DNA from: a virus
DNA: 40,497 nt
Virus record (IMG/VR): IMGVR_UViG_3300042563_001126
Coordinates: 1-40,497 of that record
Reading direction: 5' to 3' (one strand)
A model generated the notes under the pieces. The model searched no databases. It was not told the origin of the DNA and saw only the letters and a program-made list of their open reading frames with translations. Of this stretch, positions 17,239-26,542 are shown one piece after another (within the stretch, counting starts at the first letter, position 1; every line of letters starts with the position of its first letter). The position numbers and the translations under genes were made by a program.

Positions 17239-17562
17239 ATGGCAGAACAATATTGGAATAGATATACAGATTTTTTAATAAACGGACAAGAGACGGTTGT
17301 TCCTTATGTGAACCTACCGGCAAAGAGTTCGGACAAAAATTACATATATATTGTTGGTCAATCTAGATTAGATAAAGCATCCCAACAATTTTATGGAACA
17401 CCATACTTCGGTTGGTTAATACTAATGGCAAACCCACAATTCACCGGATATGAATTTGCCATTCCGGATGGTGCGGTATTGACAATTCCATTTCCTTTAG
17501 TAGCTTCTTTACAAGATTATAAAAATGTTATAAATAATCAGTTTTTCTATTATGGCAGATAA
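17239..17562 (+). CDS. gp53: Baseplate wedge protein gp53-like, LysM-like fold
   Basis: A 107-residue protein. It starts YWNRYTDFLING, has a central LysM-like segment (YIYIVGQSRLDKASQQFYG, then FGWLILMANPQ, then IPDGAVLTIPFP) and ends NNQFFYYGR. T4 gp53 (196 residues) is a baseplate wedge component containing a LysM-like fold that links the wedges to the central hub; related short proteins in other contractile systems are P2 gpX and LysM spike adaptors. The ATG is 1 nt after the upstream stop and the 3' end overlaps the hub gene by 11 nt, so the three genes are translated from one message. Confidence is good on motif and context. Confidence 0.78.
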   Translation: MAEQYWNRYTDFLINGQETVVPYVNLPAKSSDKNYIYIVGQSRLDKASQQFYGTPYFGWLILMANPQFTGYEFAIPDGAVLTIPFPLVASLQDYKNVINNQFFYYGR

Positions 17563-20500
17563 CGGTGAAAATATATTAGTTGAGTTTGATTACGATAACA
17601 TTACACTTATAGACCCAAATAAGCTTGTTGACGATCAAGGTAATGTAAAAGATAGGTTAGTTAAACAAGAGGATTTAGTTTATTATGTGAACCTTGAATG
17701 TAATGTCTTACCAAGAACAAAGTTAGCCGTTGGAACTGCGATGAATGATTCTCAAAGGACTATATCGGTAGGTAAAATCAATTTTTTAAATCCAGGATTT
17801 AAAACTTTTATGGATAACGCTTGGGCTGATGAGTTAACAGGAAAAAACACATTACAAGGTAAAGGTGTAAACCAACCAAGTCTAACCTCGGTTAAGAACC
17901 CAAACAAATCTGATGACTATTATATAACCCAAAATCTATCATCAAACGGGACACCTGGTGCTGTTGATAATGGGCTTTTGGGAATGAAATCGGTTAAAGT
18001 AAGTGTTGGACTTGATTTCTTACCCGTTGTTGATGTTGATTTGGAAGACGTTAAAGGTAGGGCTTTGTTTGAGGGTGGAAATAATTCTCCATATGCTGCT
18101 TTTTTCCAACTACCATATCCACAATTTACTCTAACAATTAAAGGTTACTATGGTAAGGCGGTTAAGATGCCAATAATGTTACAATCTTTTACGTCTACTT
18201 TTGATCCGGCTACACACAATTTTCAAGTTAAATTGAAATTTTATGGGTATAAATATACCCTACTATCCTATATTAATTTTGGAGCCTTAATGGCGGTACC
18301 CCACATGTATAACAATAAGGTGTCCCAAACAACAAGAACTGCAGAGCAAGGTAATGCAAATGACGCAACTACACTAGCAACACCAACCATCGTTAGTAGA
18401 GGGTATCAAAAGATGAAGGAAATTTATTCAATTTATAAATCTAAAGGATTAATAGATGATAATTTTCCCGAAATAACACTTAATCAATTAAAATATCGAT
18501 TATCAAATTTTATTAAAGATATTTTAGACAAGTTCGCAAAAGAAAATTTGGGATCATTAACTGAAATGACAAATTATACAAACGAACTTTTAGGGTTCCA
18601 ACAAAAAGTTTTTATATATACGACATCTTGGTATAACAAATATATGGACACTAAGAATCCTATCGTTTTAAAATCAACAGGTGAAAGCGTATATAATTTT
18701 AAAAAAGAACTTAACCCAGAAAAAAGAGAAGCCGCTATTGCCGAATTAGGTGGGTATCTAACAAATTATAACTTAAAATTAAGTGAGAATAAAATCTTTG
18801 GAATAAAAGGAAGTTATACCGTTGGAACAACTGTGATCCCATCAGAGATACCTAATAGTATTACCATAGATACTTTAACAAGAAAAATAGCTTCTCAATC
18901 CGATGTGGACTTTGAAAAAACTTATTTATCTCAACAAAATACCACACAAGGTACAATAGACCCAATTAAGTTTGAAACATTTAAAACTAATTTATCGACC
19001 GATATACTACTTGCGATTCAAGCAAGATTATATTATTTTGATGGACCAAATTCATTTATGTCTATAACTAGTGATATGGCAAAACAAGCCTCCACCATTA
19101 GGAATAATTGTGAAAAATTAATTACTGAAAATTTGGCAGCAAAATTTAATGACCCAAAGAACGGTCTTGGTTTTATGCCCTCAATACGAAACATACTTGC
19201 AATTTTTTATTGTCAAGGGGAGGCGTTTCTTGGTTTATTGGATGAAGTTCATAAAAAGGCTTGGGATCAAAGGGAAAACCCATATAGAAGAGCCGCAATA
19301 TTTGGAAATATAACAACAGCACCAAGCGTTGACGTAAAAACCTCAACACAAAATAATGAACCTATTTATCCGTGGCCGCAGGTAATACAGGAAACTATTG
19401 GGTCAGATAAACAAGAAAAGTTTGAAGTAATATATCCTGGGGCTCAAAATGTTGCTAGTGCGTATAGGGCTTATAATCCTGAAATTTGGCCTGAAGTTGA
19501 ATTTGTTGAACAATTTATTAAAGGATATACCGAACGATTAAATAGTGACGATAAAGGGGGTGAGAGTAACGTTATTGACACCCAACCTTCAAGAATTTCA
19601 TTAAACGCGATTGATTTTCCAGTTACAAACGAAGTATTCCAAAACAAAGAAGAATCAAAATATTATTATGAAATATATGAGAGAATTTTAGTAAACTCAT
19701 TATATAGTAGAATGAATAGGATGAGTGGATATGATCTTAGCGTCTATGAGGCGGAAGGTGATGATGAAGCCACAAACGTATTAAAAAGTTTGGGAACCGA
19801 TAACCCATTTTTATCTAAAAAATTAAAAGAATATTTAGTTGACGGGGCTAATTTTGTTCCATTCTTAAGACATATATCAAACGAAGGTCAGGGGGATAGT
19901 TGGCAATCATTTATTAGGGGGGAATTTGTAACCCCATATCTTAAAAATGAATCACAAAACCCAAATTTGTTATATAATTCGGATTTGATTCAATCACTTA
20001 AATCCCAACCTAACCTTTCATTATCAAATACTAAGAATTTAAATAACTTAGAACAGTATTTTGCAAATTCATCTTCATCAAATAAGTTTGATTTTACCGA
20101 TACATACCCACTAAGTAATTTAAAATGGGATAAAGATAATCTAGCGTATGGTAAATATTTAAATAATGTTGAAGAATCTTTTGATACAAAAATGGTTTTA
20201 TCTTATAACAACATACATAAGACATTAACCAACTTTTTAAATTCCGACACAAATAACGATAAGAGACCATTTACACATTTTAATTTTGAAAATACAATAG
20301 TTACTCCGACAACTGAAACTCTAAAGGATTTTTATGACACAAGAAAATATGAGGATCAAGTTGTTACTGAGGGTAATTTAGAGTATGTAAATTATACTAA
20401 TAATTGGTTTACACCAAATCAAACAACGTCAATGTTGAATACCCCATATTTTATAAATGCAATACAACAGGGGGTATTTAATTTTAGATATAAACAAGGG

Positions 20501-23500
20501 GACAAATATCCATATAAAACAGCTGCTTATTTATTTTTAAATAGTTTACCACTTGGTACTTTAAGAGAAAAATATAAAACGTTAAAAGACGGAGCGGTTT
20601 CCGATTTGGATTACATATTATCAACACTAAAGAAGTTTGGTGCGGTTCATAAATTACCATACTCTTGGATATTAAAATATGGGGCTATTTGGCACAGATA
20701 CAAAGTTTATAAAGAAAGTGGTGAAGACATATTAGATCCTGTATGGAAAAACTTTAATTATTTAGAAAATTGGGATCCAGTTAATTCTGCAGCAACAAAA
20801 AGTTTTAATTTACTTATTGATGGAACACAAAGAGACATTGTTTTAGAAAACACGACAGGTACTCAACCATTTACAGATATTAATACGGGATTTTATCCAC
20901 AATTAACGGACGACTTTAACGTATTTTTACAAGGGTTGAAATTGTTTAGTGGTCAAACACAAGTTACGGGTAAATGTGTAATAACGCCAATAAGTGGTGA
21001 TTGCACAACTTTTGACGTTTCGGGAACTTGTTCTATGAGCGGTACTGTTTTAACTGTTAACACAATAGATTATGATTTTATCAAACCAAATGTTCTCATA
21101 CAATTACCCTCCTTAAGTGCGACAACAAGTATATTGTCCCAAATATCTGGAGTATCAGGTGGAACGGGAACTTATATTATGCCGGTTTCTATAACTGCAA
21201 CAAACATAAATTTTGTTATAAAAAGTTATGCTAAAATAACTAATCTTACAAGTAGTGGAATCACAAGTGGGACTATTATTGTTGGACCATCAACTAATGG
21301 ACCTTTAACTTTGGGGGTTCAGGTAACTGGAACAACAAACGATAATGGAACATATTTAATTACACCAACCACCGCAATTACGTCAAACTTTATTGTTGCC
21401 AACTCACCATTAAAGGTTACTGCGATTGATAGTAATATATTATCTGCTAACACAATATTAAATGGTGCGTCTTTAAATGGTAATGTAACCATATTAAGTC
21501 AGTTGTCAGGTGTAAATGGAGGAATTGGAACTTACTCAATATCTTCAGGTCAAACCGCAACGACATCAAACTTTGTTGTTGCAAATGCTTTTCTACAAGG
21601 AATTGGATCATCACAGATACAACCACTTATTACTTCGGGTAAATTAAAACTAATTAATACGACTAACTCAACCATATTTGAAACTCCAGGTTTTGACCCC
21701 AATAATGGTCAAAGAAGTATGAGGGTCACACCATGGTCTGTTGTTGTTAGAACGACAGATGGGACTGGTTATTATACCTTACCTTCATTTGGGTCTAATA
21801 TAAATCAAACAAAAGTTGAAGCATTTAAAAATGGGACAATGAAAGTTGAATTATTAAACAACAACGCAATGTTTAATGGTTCAGTTAGATTATTCTGGAA
21901 TGCACCACAATATGGTTGGTTTGATAATGATAAGGTTGTTAAAAATAATCCCGAAACATATATGAAGGAAATTTTTAATACAGAAAAACTACAACAAAAC
22001 TTTTTAATTACTGGTAACCAAACAAAATATACGAATATTGAGGAATTATTTACGACCTTTGATATTCAGACATTAGATAGTTTTGAATCTGAATTTTTAA
22101 ATTTTAGTAGGTCAATTTATGATTATGTTGACACATTACCAACAACTACCGGTAGTCAAAGTCTACAACTTTTAAATCAGATGGCAAATCCAAATGCGAC
22201 CACAGAACTAATATCTGATAAGGGAAATAAGAATTTTCAATACTTAATGAGAGAATTACTTAAAGTTAAAACACCAACTGGAACATCGCCAGAAACAGTT
22301 TTATCTAGCGTTATAACAAGTCAAAATGATAACTTCCAACAGATATTATCAAATTTTGTTAATTATAATGTCGTATTTAAATATGGTAACCCATCTATGT
22401 TTGATAGACGATTGTTTTTAACGTTTTCAAATAAATTCCTTGAAGACCCAATTATTTATGGTCCTTATGAAAATGGAACATTACCAACACAAGGTGGATC
22501 ACTTACATTGTCAAACTCTAAACAACAAAATCCGGAAACTTGGAAAGCGTTAGAGTATTATGTTGGTAACTCAACAATACCTAAATTAATATATTCCAAT
22601 AATGGTTCATATATAACTGATTTTTTTGTTGATCTAAACGTACAGTTTAATGAAAAAAATGTAGCTGACTTTGCACCTTTAATTAAGATATATGCAAGTC
22701 AAAAGTTAGTTGATAATAATCTAAATTTAACCAAATTCTATGGGTTGATGAATGCTTATTTTGATCAATCAGATGCTTACATATTTAATGTAATTAATGT
22801 TATGATGCCTCAGGTTAGGAAAGAATTACCAACCGTTTTTATTGAAGGTGATGGATCAACAAATAGAGCCGGTCTTGAAGCTGGATTTACAGAACAAACA
22901 AGGACTGAATTGTGGGAAACGTTTAAAGCGTTAAATGATACTTGGATTTCTGGTTATGATTTTAAAAACAAAACATTATTTGAGGATGTTATGTTAGTTG
23001 ATAGGGCGAGTAGAAATGTTGGGGATAAAATACTTGTTGATATATTTGAAATACAAAATCTAATTGAGGGTGGGACATACAAAAACAACTTGTTGGATAT
23101 AGTTACAACAATTTTAGTTCAAAATAACTTCCAACACTTCATGCTACCGTCCTATGTTAATTTTTACAATGTTCAGGATGCATTAAAAAACCCAACCCCA
23201 AAACCTGATGGGTCTTTAGATTTTGCTAATACATTGTTTGGAACATTCTTAAATGTAGATTATAGAAATAGTTCGCCTAAATTTTTATGTTTCTATGCTA
23301 ACAAACCAAGTGAACATTTGGATATGAAAGATAATATTGATTATAGGTATAGGGATGACGCTTTCGACCTCAGAAGGGCAAGTGATAACCCCTTAATTGA
23401 AAATCAAATGGATAAAAAAGATTGGGCTAACTCAAATAAAGTCGTTGGTTTTAATATTGATATTACATCACAAAATCAACAAATATTTAAACAATTTAGT

Positions 23501-24562
23501 ATTAGTCAAACACCTGGTAAACCCACATCAGAATCTTTAGAGATGTTAAATCAAATGTCAAATATGAGTAGAAATACAAGATCATCAACACAAAGTGTTT
23601 CTCTATATAATTTATATAAAAATAGAAGTTATGAATGTTCCGTTGATATGATGGGGTGTGCGTTAATACAACCTATGATGTATTTTAACGTTAGAAATAT
23701 ACCAATGTTTAGTGGGCCATATATGATTAGAAGTGTGACTCATAATATTACGGAAAGTGGGTTTGAAACAACCTTTGATGGGTCAAGACAACCATTCTAT
23801 AGTTTACCAAGAATTGATAATTTCTTACAAACATTGAACGTAAAGTTATTATCAACAATTGAGGCTAAAATTAAAGAGAAAGAACAGAAAAATTTAAATA
23901 GTTCGGATAATATTTTGAACCAACAAGAAAATGTGTTAGCAAATATTAAATCTGACGAACAATTAACTAAAAACCAAGATTGTGCATTGTCAGCAAACCC
24001 AAGATATTACCAATATACGGTAATTGATGTGCCAGCTCAAACATCTAAAACAAGTAGAGAATTATATAATGGTATTAATGCGTATTTATCATCTATTGGT
24101 CTTGTTGACGACAAATTAGTTCTACAGTCATTAATCATGTTTACCTTTATTTATGTTGATTCTGGAAATTCCACAGGTATATCGGCATATGAAAATAATT
24201 ATAGTACAATTGATTTAACCCAAACATATGGGGATGCGTTTACAAGTTATATTGATAAAAAATACTATTGTGTTTCTAGAGGAACTAATAGAAATCTTCC
24301 TATTGCAAAGTTTACATCATTCGATACTTTTATTCAGTTTGTTTTTGAAAGAACAAAAGGATTGGTGGATACGTTTACGTCAACTGTTGGAAATAGTGGA
24401 ACCGCTCAAAGTTCAATAGATACATTAGCTGAAATTTATGTAACTTACTACCCAATAAAACAAAATCAAGATGTTTGGTCTAAGATGTCCGAACAAAATG
24501 TGGACTTGGTTAAACAGGAATTTAAAGAGGCTTTTAATTTATTTGATTCGTTGAAAGGTTAA
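17552..24562 (+). CDS. Giant baseplate hub protein with adhesin-like repeats and possible lytic C-terminus
   Basis: A 2336-residue protein, the longest complete one here. The N-terminal part (about 140-240) has SVKVSVGLDFLPVVDVDLED and LPYPQFTLTIKGYYGKAVKM, a beta-barrel of the gp27/gpD hub type. Around residues 2027-2095, SYECSVDMMGCALIQPMMYF, then MFSGPYMIRSVTHNITESGF, resembles the second hub barrel. About residues 1164-1345 hold three beta-rich repeats (SGVSGGTGTYIM, TGTTNDNGTYLI, SGVNGGIGTYSI, each before a NF.V strand), a type common in phage adhesins. The last ~200 residues (from about 2135) look like a separate helical domain, possibly a glucosaminidase-like cell-wall enzyme, but no catalytic residue can be assigned. 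It overlaps gp53 by 11 nt and lies where T4 keeps hub and spike functions. Role: centre of the baseplate, joined to the spike and tube. Confidence 0.65.
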   Translation: MADNGENILVEFDYDNITLIDPNKLVDDQGNVKDRLVKQEDLVYYVNLECNVLPRTKLAVGTAMNDSQRTISVGKINFLNPGFKTFMDNAWADELTGKNTLQGKGVNQPSLTSVKNPNKSDDYYITQNLSSNGTPGAVDNGLLGMKSVKVSVGLDFLPVVDVDLEDVKGRALFEGGNNSPYAAFFQLPYPQFTLTIKGYYGKAVKMPIMLQSFTSTFDPATHNFQVKLKFYGYKYTLLSYINFGALMAVPHMYNNKVSQTTRTAEQGNANDATTLATPTIVSRGYQKMKEIYSIYKSKGLIDDNFPEITLNQLKYRLSNFIKDILDKFAKENLGSLTEMTNYTNELLGFQQKVFIYTTSWYNKYMDTKNPIVLKSTGESVYNFKKELNPEKREAAIAELGGYLTNYNLKLSENKIFGIKGSYTVGTTVIPSEIPNSITIDTLTRKIASQSDVDFEKTYLSQQNTTQGTIDPIKFETFKTNLSTDILLAIQARLYYFDGPNSFMSITSDMAKQASTIRNNCEKLITENLAAKFNDPKNGLGFMPSIRNILAIFYCQGEAFLGLLDEVHKKAWDQRENPYRRAAIFGNITTAPSVDVKTSTQNNEPIYPWPQVIQETIGSDKQEKFEVIYPGAQNVASAYRAYNPEIWPEVEFVEQFIKGYTERLNSDDKGGESNVIDTQPSRISLNAIDFPVTNEVFQNKEESKYYYEIYERILVNSLYSRMNRMSGYDLSVYEAEGDDEATNVLKSLGTDNPFLSKKLKEYLVDGANFVPFLRHISNEGQGDSWQSFIRGEFVTPYLKNESQNPNLLYNSDLIQSLKSQPNLSLSNTKNLNNLEQYFANSSSSNKFDFTDTYPLSNLKWDKDNLAYGKYLNNVEESFDTKMVLSYNNIHKTLTNFLNSDTNNDKRPFTHFNFENTIVTPTTETLKDFYDTRKYEDQVVTEGNLEYVNYTNNWFTPNQTTSMLNTPYFINAIQQGVFNFRYKQGDKYPYKTAAYLFLNSLPLGTLREKYKTLKDGAVSDLDYILSTLKKFGAVHKLPYSWILKYGAIWHRYKVYKESGEDILDPVWKNFNYLENWDPVNSAATKSFNLLIDGTQRDIVLENTTGTQPFTDINTGFYPQLTDDFNVFLQGLKLFSGQTQVTGKCVITPISGDCTTFDVSGTCSMSGTVLTVNTIDYDFIKPNVLIQLPSLSATTSILSQISGVSGGTGTYIMPVSITATNINFVIKSYAKITNLTSSGITSGTIIVGPSTNGPLTLGVQVTGTTNDNGTYLITPTTAITSNFIVANSPLKVTAIDSNILSANTILNGASLNGNVTILSQLSGVNGGIGTYSISSGQTATTSNFVVANAFLQGIGSSQIQPLITSGKLKLINTTNSTIFETPGFDPNNGQRSMRVTPWSVVVRTTDGTGYYTLPSFGSNINQTKVEAFKNGTMKVELLNNNAMFNGSVRLFWNAPQYGWFDNDKVVKNNPETYMKEIFNTEKLQQNFLITGNQTKYTNIEELFTTFDIQTLDSFESEFLNFSRSIYDYVDTLPTTTGSQSLQLLNQMANPNATTELISDKGNKNFQYLMRELLKVKTPTGTSPETVLSSVITSQNDNFQQILSNFVNYNVVFKYGNPSMFDRRLFLTFSNKFLEDPIIYGPYENGTLPTQGGSLTLSNSKQQNPETWKALEYYVGNSTIPKLIYSNNGSYITDFFVDLNVQFNEKNVADFAPLIKIYASQKLVDNNLNLTKFYGLMNAYFDQSDAYIFNVINVMMPQVRKELPTVFIEGDGSTNRAGLEAGFTEQTRTELWETFKALNDTWISGYDFKNKTLFEDVMLVDRASRNVGDKILVDIFEIQNLIEGGTYKNNLLDIVTTILVQNNFQHFMLPSYVNFYNVQDALKNPTPKPDGSLDFANTLFGTFLNVDYRNSSPKFLCFYANKPSEHLDMKDNIDYRYRDDAFDLRRASDNPLIENQMDKKDWANSNKVVGFNIDITSQNQQIFKQFSISQTPGKPTSESLEMLNQMSNMSRNTRSSTQSVSLYNLYKNRSYECSVDMMGCALIQPMMYFNVRNIPMFSGPYMIRSVTHNITESGFETTFDGSRQPFYSLPRIDNFLQTLNVKLLSTIEAKIKEKEQKNLNSSDNILNQQENVLANIKSDEQLTKNQDCALSANPRYYQYTVIDVPAQTSKTSRELYNGINAYLSSIGLVDDKLVLQSLIMFTFIYVDSGNSTGISAYENNYSTIDLTQTYGDAFTSYIDKKYYCVSRGTNRNLPIAKFTSFDTFIQFVFERTKGLVDTFTSTVGNSGTAQSSIDTLAEIYVTYYPIKQNQDVWSKMSEQNVDLVKQEFKEAFNLFDSLKG
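21041..21600 (+). repeat. Three divergent protein-level repeats within the hub gene
   Basis: Three units of roughly 55-65 residues, each with a G.GTY turn followed by a polar strand and NF.V: near residues 1205-1220, 1255-1281 and 1325-1341. The first and third also share ILSQ.SGV.GG.GTY. The DNA is diverged, so this is an old domain duplication, not a recent tandem repeat. Confidence 0.7.
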
Positions 24563-24580
24563 ACTTTCAACATAACGAGA

Positions 24581-24588
24581 TATTTATA
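24581..24588 (+). promoter_or_regulatory. TATTTATA promoter candidate for the two small genes after the hub
   Basis: TATTTATA in context CGAGATATTTATAATAAA, 12 nt before the ATG at 24601, in the 38-bp gap after the hub gene. Confidence 0.5.
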
Positions 24589-24600
24589 ATAAAAAATAAT

Positions 24601-24825
24601 ATGAACACTAAATTAATATTAGACAACTATCTTGGTAAAAACACAAGAGTGTCTGAAAAAGACATGGGAAATGGAACAAAAGAAGTTTGTGACCTAGATA
24701 CTGGCGATTGCTATACCCTAAGAATGAAAGATGGTCTTATTGAAAGGGTTGACAATACAAAGAGAGCATTTAAAAAAATACAAGTAGAGACCACACATGG
24801 TATAAAAACATTATTAAACGGATAA
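24601..24825 (+). CDS. Small hypothetical protein
   Basis: A 74-residue protein that I do not recognise. It is mixed charged, with no signal peptide or membrane segment; the middle (EVCDLDTGDCYTLRMKDG) has two Cys nine residues apart and looks like a beta-hairpin. The pattern resembles a short beta-sheet protein rather than a DNA-binding one. It is the first gene after a TATTTATA element, and the next gene begins 1 nt after its stop codon, so the two form an operon. The position after the late tail block suggests a minor virion or assembly role, but this is only context. The ATG is well placed and the frame ends cleanly before the next start. Confidence 0.7.
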   Translation: MNTKLILDNYLGKNTRVSEKDMGNGTKEVCDLDTGDCYTLRMKDGLIERVDNTKRAFKKIQVETTHGIKTLLNG

Positions 24826-24826
24826 G

Positions 24827-25495
24827 ATGGGAATTGATGACAAAATAATAAGAGAGATAACGAGATATAACTCTATTAACAAATATATAATGGAACAAGA
24901 CGCTCCACCACCTATTGATCCAGCGGCGGGAGCACCACCTGTAGATCCAGCGGCGGGAGCACCACCTGTAGATCCTGCGGCACCGGCCCCACCACCACCA
25001 CCTGCAGATGGAGCGGCACCGGCCCCTATAGATATTAGTAACGATCCAGATGTTGAGGAAATTGGAGGTGAAGGTGAGGGAGAATCCGAAGAAATTGATA
25101 TTACCGACCTAATTGATAGTCAAAAAACGATGGCTGACAAACAAGAAGAATATTTTACTAATCTTTTTGACCAGATTAAATCTATGGAACAAAAACTTGG
25201 TGAGATGGATAGTCTTGTTACTAAGATTGATGGTTTGGATGCTAAACTTGAAAAATATAGACCTAAAACAGCTCAAGAAAAACTAGAATTAAGGAGTTTG
25301 GATTCAGGTCCTTACAAACAAAGTTTATCCGACTTCTTTGTTGATAAAAAAGATGAAATGGAGGCATCGGGTAAAAACGAATATGTTTTAACTCAAGATG
25401 ATGTTGAGAATTTTAGTCCTAGTGACATTGAAAAATCCTTTAATCAACCAATGGAGGATGAAGATGATGAACTATTAAACAGATATAATTCATAA
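24827..25495 (+). CDS. Pro/Ala-repeat, acidic, coiled-coil protein; unknown function
   Basis: A 222-residue protein. Residues 1-24 (MGIDDKIIREITRYNSINKY) form a charged amphipathic helix. Residues 26-68 are Pro/Ala-rich with a nine-residue unit (DPAAGAPPV) repeated exactly, then an acidic stretch (about 72-95) full of Glu and Gly. A coiled coil follows (about 98-150: DQIKSMEQKLGEMDSLVTKI), and then an acidic C-terminal tail ending EDEDDELLNRYNS. The repeat DNA is GC-rich and stands out from the AT-rich surroundings. Low complexity, acidity and a coiled coil suit a scaffold or prohead-core type protein, and the N-terminal helix recalls the leaders of the HAD-like and 32625/32976 proteins. None of this proves a role. 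It is co-transcribed with the gene before it and closed by a strong terminator. Confidence 0.65.
   Translation: MGIDDKIIREITRYNSINKYIMEQDAPPPIDPAAGAPPVDPAAGAPPVDPAAPAPPPPPADGAAPAPIDISNDPDVEEIGGEGEGESEEIDITDLIDSQKTMADKQEEYFTNLFDQIKSMEQKLGEMDSLVTKIDGLDAKLEKYRPKTAQEKLELRSLDSGPYKQSLSDFFVDKKDEMEASGKNEYVLTQDDVENFSPSDIEKSFNQPMEDEDDELLNRYNS
24917..24970 (+). repeat. 27-bp perfect tandem repeat, two full copies, in the Pro/Ala gene
   Basis: The unit beginning GATCCAGCGGCGGGAGCACC occurs at 24917-24943 and again, identical, at 24944-24970; a diverged third copy follows. It encodes DPAAGAPPV. Exact identity at DNA level points to recent duplication by slippage, so copy number may vary between relatives. 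Confidence 0.9.
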
Positions 25496-25500
25496 CATAT

Positions 25501-25529
25501 AAGGTCGAAATTTTCGACCTTTTTTTTTT
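25501..25529 (+). terminator. Strong rho-independent terminator before gp32
   Basis: AAGGTCGAAA and TTTCGACCTT form a near-perfect palindrome followed by a long T-run, 6 nt after the stop of the Pro/Ala gene. It separates the late block from the replication block. Confidence 0.9.
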
Positions 25530-25548
25530 ATTTAAACGGCGACAAACA

Positions 25549-25581
25549 TTTGACTAAACACTTTCTTACACTTATATTTTA
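25549..25581 (+). promoter_or_regulatory. Candidate early/middle promoter for gp32
   Basis: TTTG at 25549-25552 and TATATTTTA at 25573-25581 are separated by 20 nt, close to the Bacteroidota housekeeping pattern TTTG - about 20 nt - TAnnTTTG. The ATG of gp32 is 27 nt further. The same TATATTTTA precedes uvsX at 26543. Confidence 0.4.
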
Positions 25582-25608
25582 CAAATAAACTTTTAATTAA
25601 ATTACAAC

Positions 25609-26490
25609 ATGGCGACAAACAATGTTTTAGATGCAGTTTTGGCTCAGTATGAGAGCTCAAAACAAGGTGGTTCTTCTGGCACCTCAAAATTCACACAAGA
25701 AGAAAGAATGAAAAAATATTTCGCAGCCCTTTTAAAGGACAACGAGAAACAAGGTCAAAAGACAATTCGTATTTTACCTACAACTGATGGATCATCACCC
25801 TTCAAAGAAGTTTGGTTCCACGAAATAAGTGTTGATGGTAAATGGCAAAAATTTTATGATCCAGGAAAAAATGATAACGAACGTTCACCTTTAAACGAGG
25901 TTTATGAGGAACTTATGTCAACAGGTCGTGAATCAGACAAACAATTGGCAACACAATATAAAGCTCGTAAGTTTTATATCGTTAAAGTAATTGATCGTGA
26001 TAACGAATCCGACGGAGTTAAATTTTGGAGATTTAAACACAATTACAAACAAGAAGGAATTCTTGACAAAATTATTCCAATTTGGAAAGCAAAAGGAGAC
26101 GTTACCGATCCAGATAATGGGAGAGACTTAATACTTGAATTAACTAAAGCAAAAACTCCAAAAGGGGCAACTTACACAGTAATTCAAACGGTTATGTATG
26201 ACGATCCGGCACCAACACACGGAAATAAAGAAACTATGGATTCTTGGGTAAATGATTCATTAACTTGGGAGGATGTTTATTCTAAAAAACCGGTTGAGTA
26301 TTTAGAGGCGATCGCAAGAGGAGAAACACCACGATGGAGTTCTGAAAAGGGAGGATTTGTTTATTCAAATGACTCTGAGGAAGAAACATCAATGGGTGGA
26401 TCAAAATCTATGGCATCTACAACAAAAACAGTTAACAAAACTGTAGACCCACAAGTTAGTTCTGATGTGGATGAAGATCTACCATTCTAA
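25609..26490 (+). CDS. gp32: Single-stranded DNA-binding protein, gp32-like
   Basis: A 293-residue protein, near T4 gp32 in length (301). The core has FTQEERMKKYFAALLKDNEK, TIRILPTTDGSSPFKEVWFH, KWQKFYDPGKND, YKARKFYIVKVIDRD and GVKFWRFKHNYK, the aromatic/basic pattern of the gp32 OB fold. It coats and protects single strands at replication forks and recruits UvsX, helicase and polymerase. Two oddities are visible. There is no cysteine at all, so the Zn finger of T4 gp32 is absent. And the C-terminus is DVDEDLPF, which matches the acidic, Phe-ending tip of bacterial SSB (DDDIPF) rather than the T4 tail. It sits alone between two terminators, with a promoter-like element unlike those of the late genes, and directly before uvsX. 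Confidence 0.9.
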   Translation: MATNNVLDAVLAQYESSKQGGSSGTSKFTQEERMKKYFAALLKDNEKQGQKTIRILPTTDGSSPFKEVWFHEISVDGKWQKFYDPGKNDNERSPLNEVYEELMSTGRESDKQLATQYKARKFYIVKVIDRDNESDGVKFWRFKHNYKQEGILDKIIPIWKAKGDVTDPDNGRDLILELTKAKTPKGATYTVIQTVMYDDPAPTHGNKETMDSWVNDSLTWEDVYSKKPVEYLEAIARGETPRWSSEKGGFVYSNDSEEETSMGGSKSMASTTKTVNKTVDPQVSSDVDEDLPF

Positions 26491-26507
26491 TTTTAATTAA
26501 AAAAAGA

Positions 26508-26538
26508 TAACGGGAGCAGTTTATTGTTCCCGTTTTTT
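26508..26538 (+). terminator. Rho-independent terminator after gp32
   Basis: AACGGGA and TTCCCGTT pair around a loop of about 11 nt and are followed by a run of seven T, starting 18 nt after the gp32 stop codon. Confidence 0.82.
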
Positions 26539-26542
26539 TATG

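Noticed and set aside
24917-25020. CRISPR-like repeat array
   Set aside because: The repeats are directly adjacent without spacers and are codon-phased in a protein gene; they form a coding tandem repeat.
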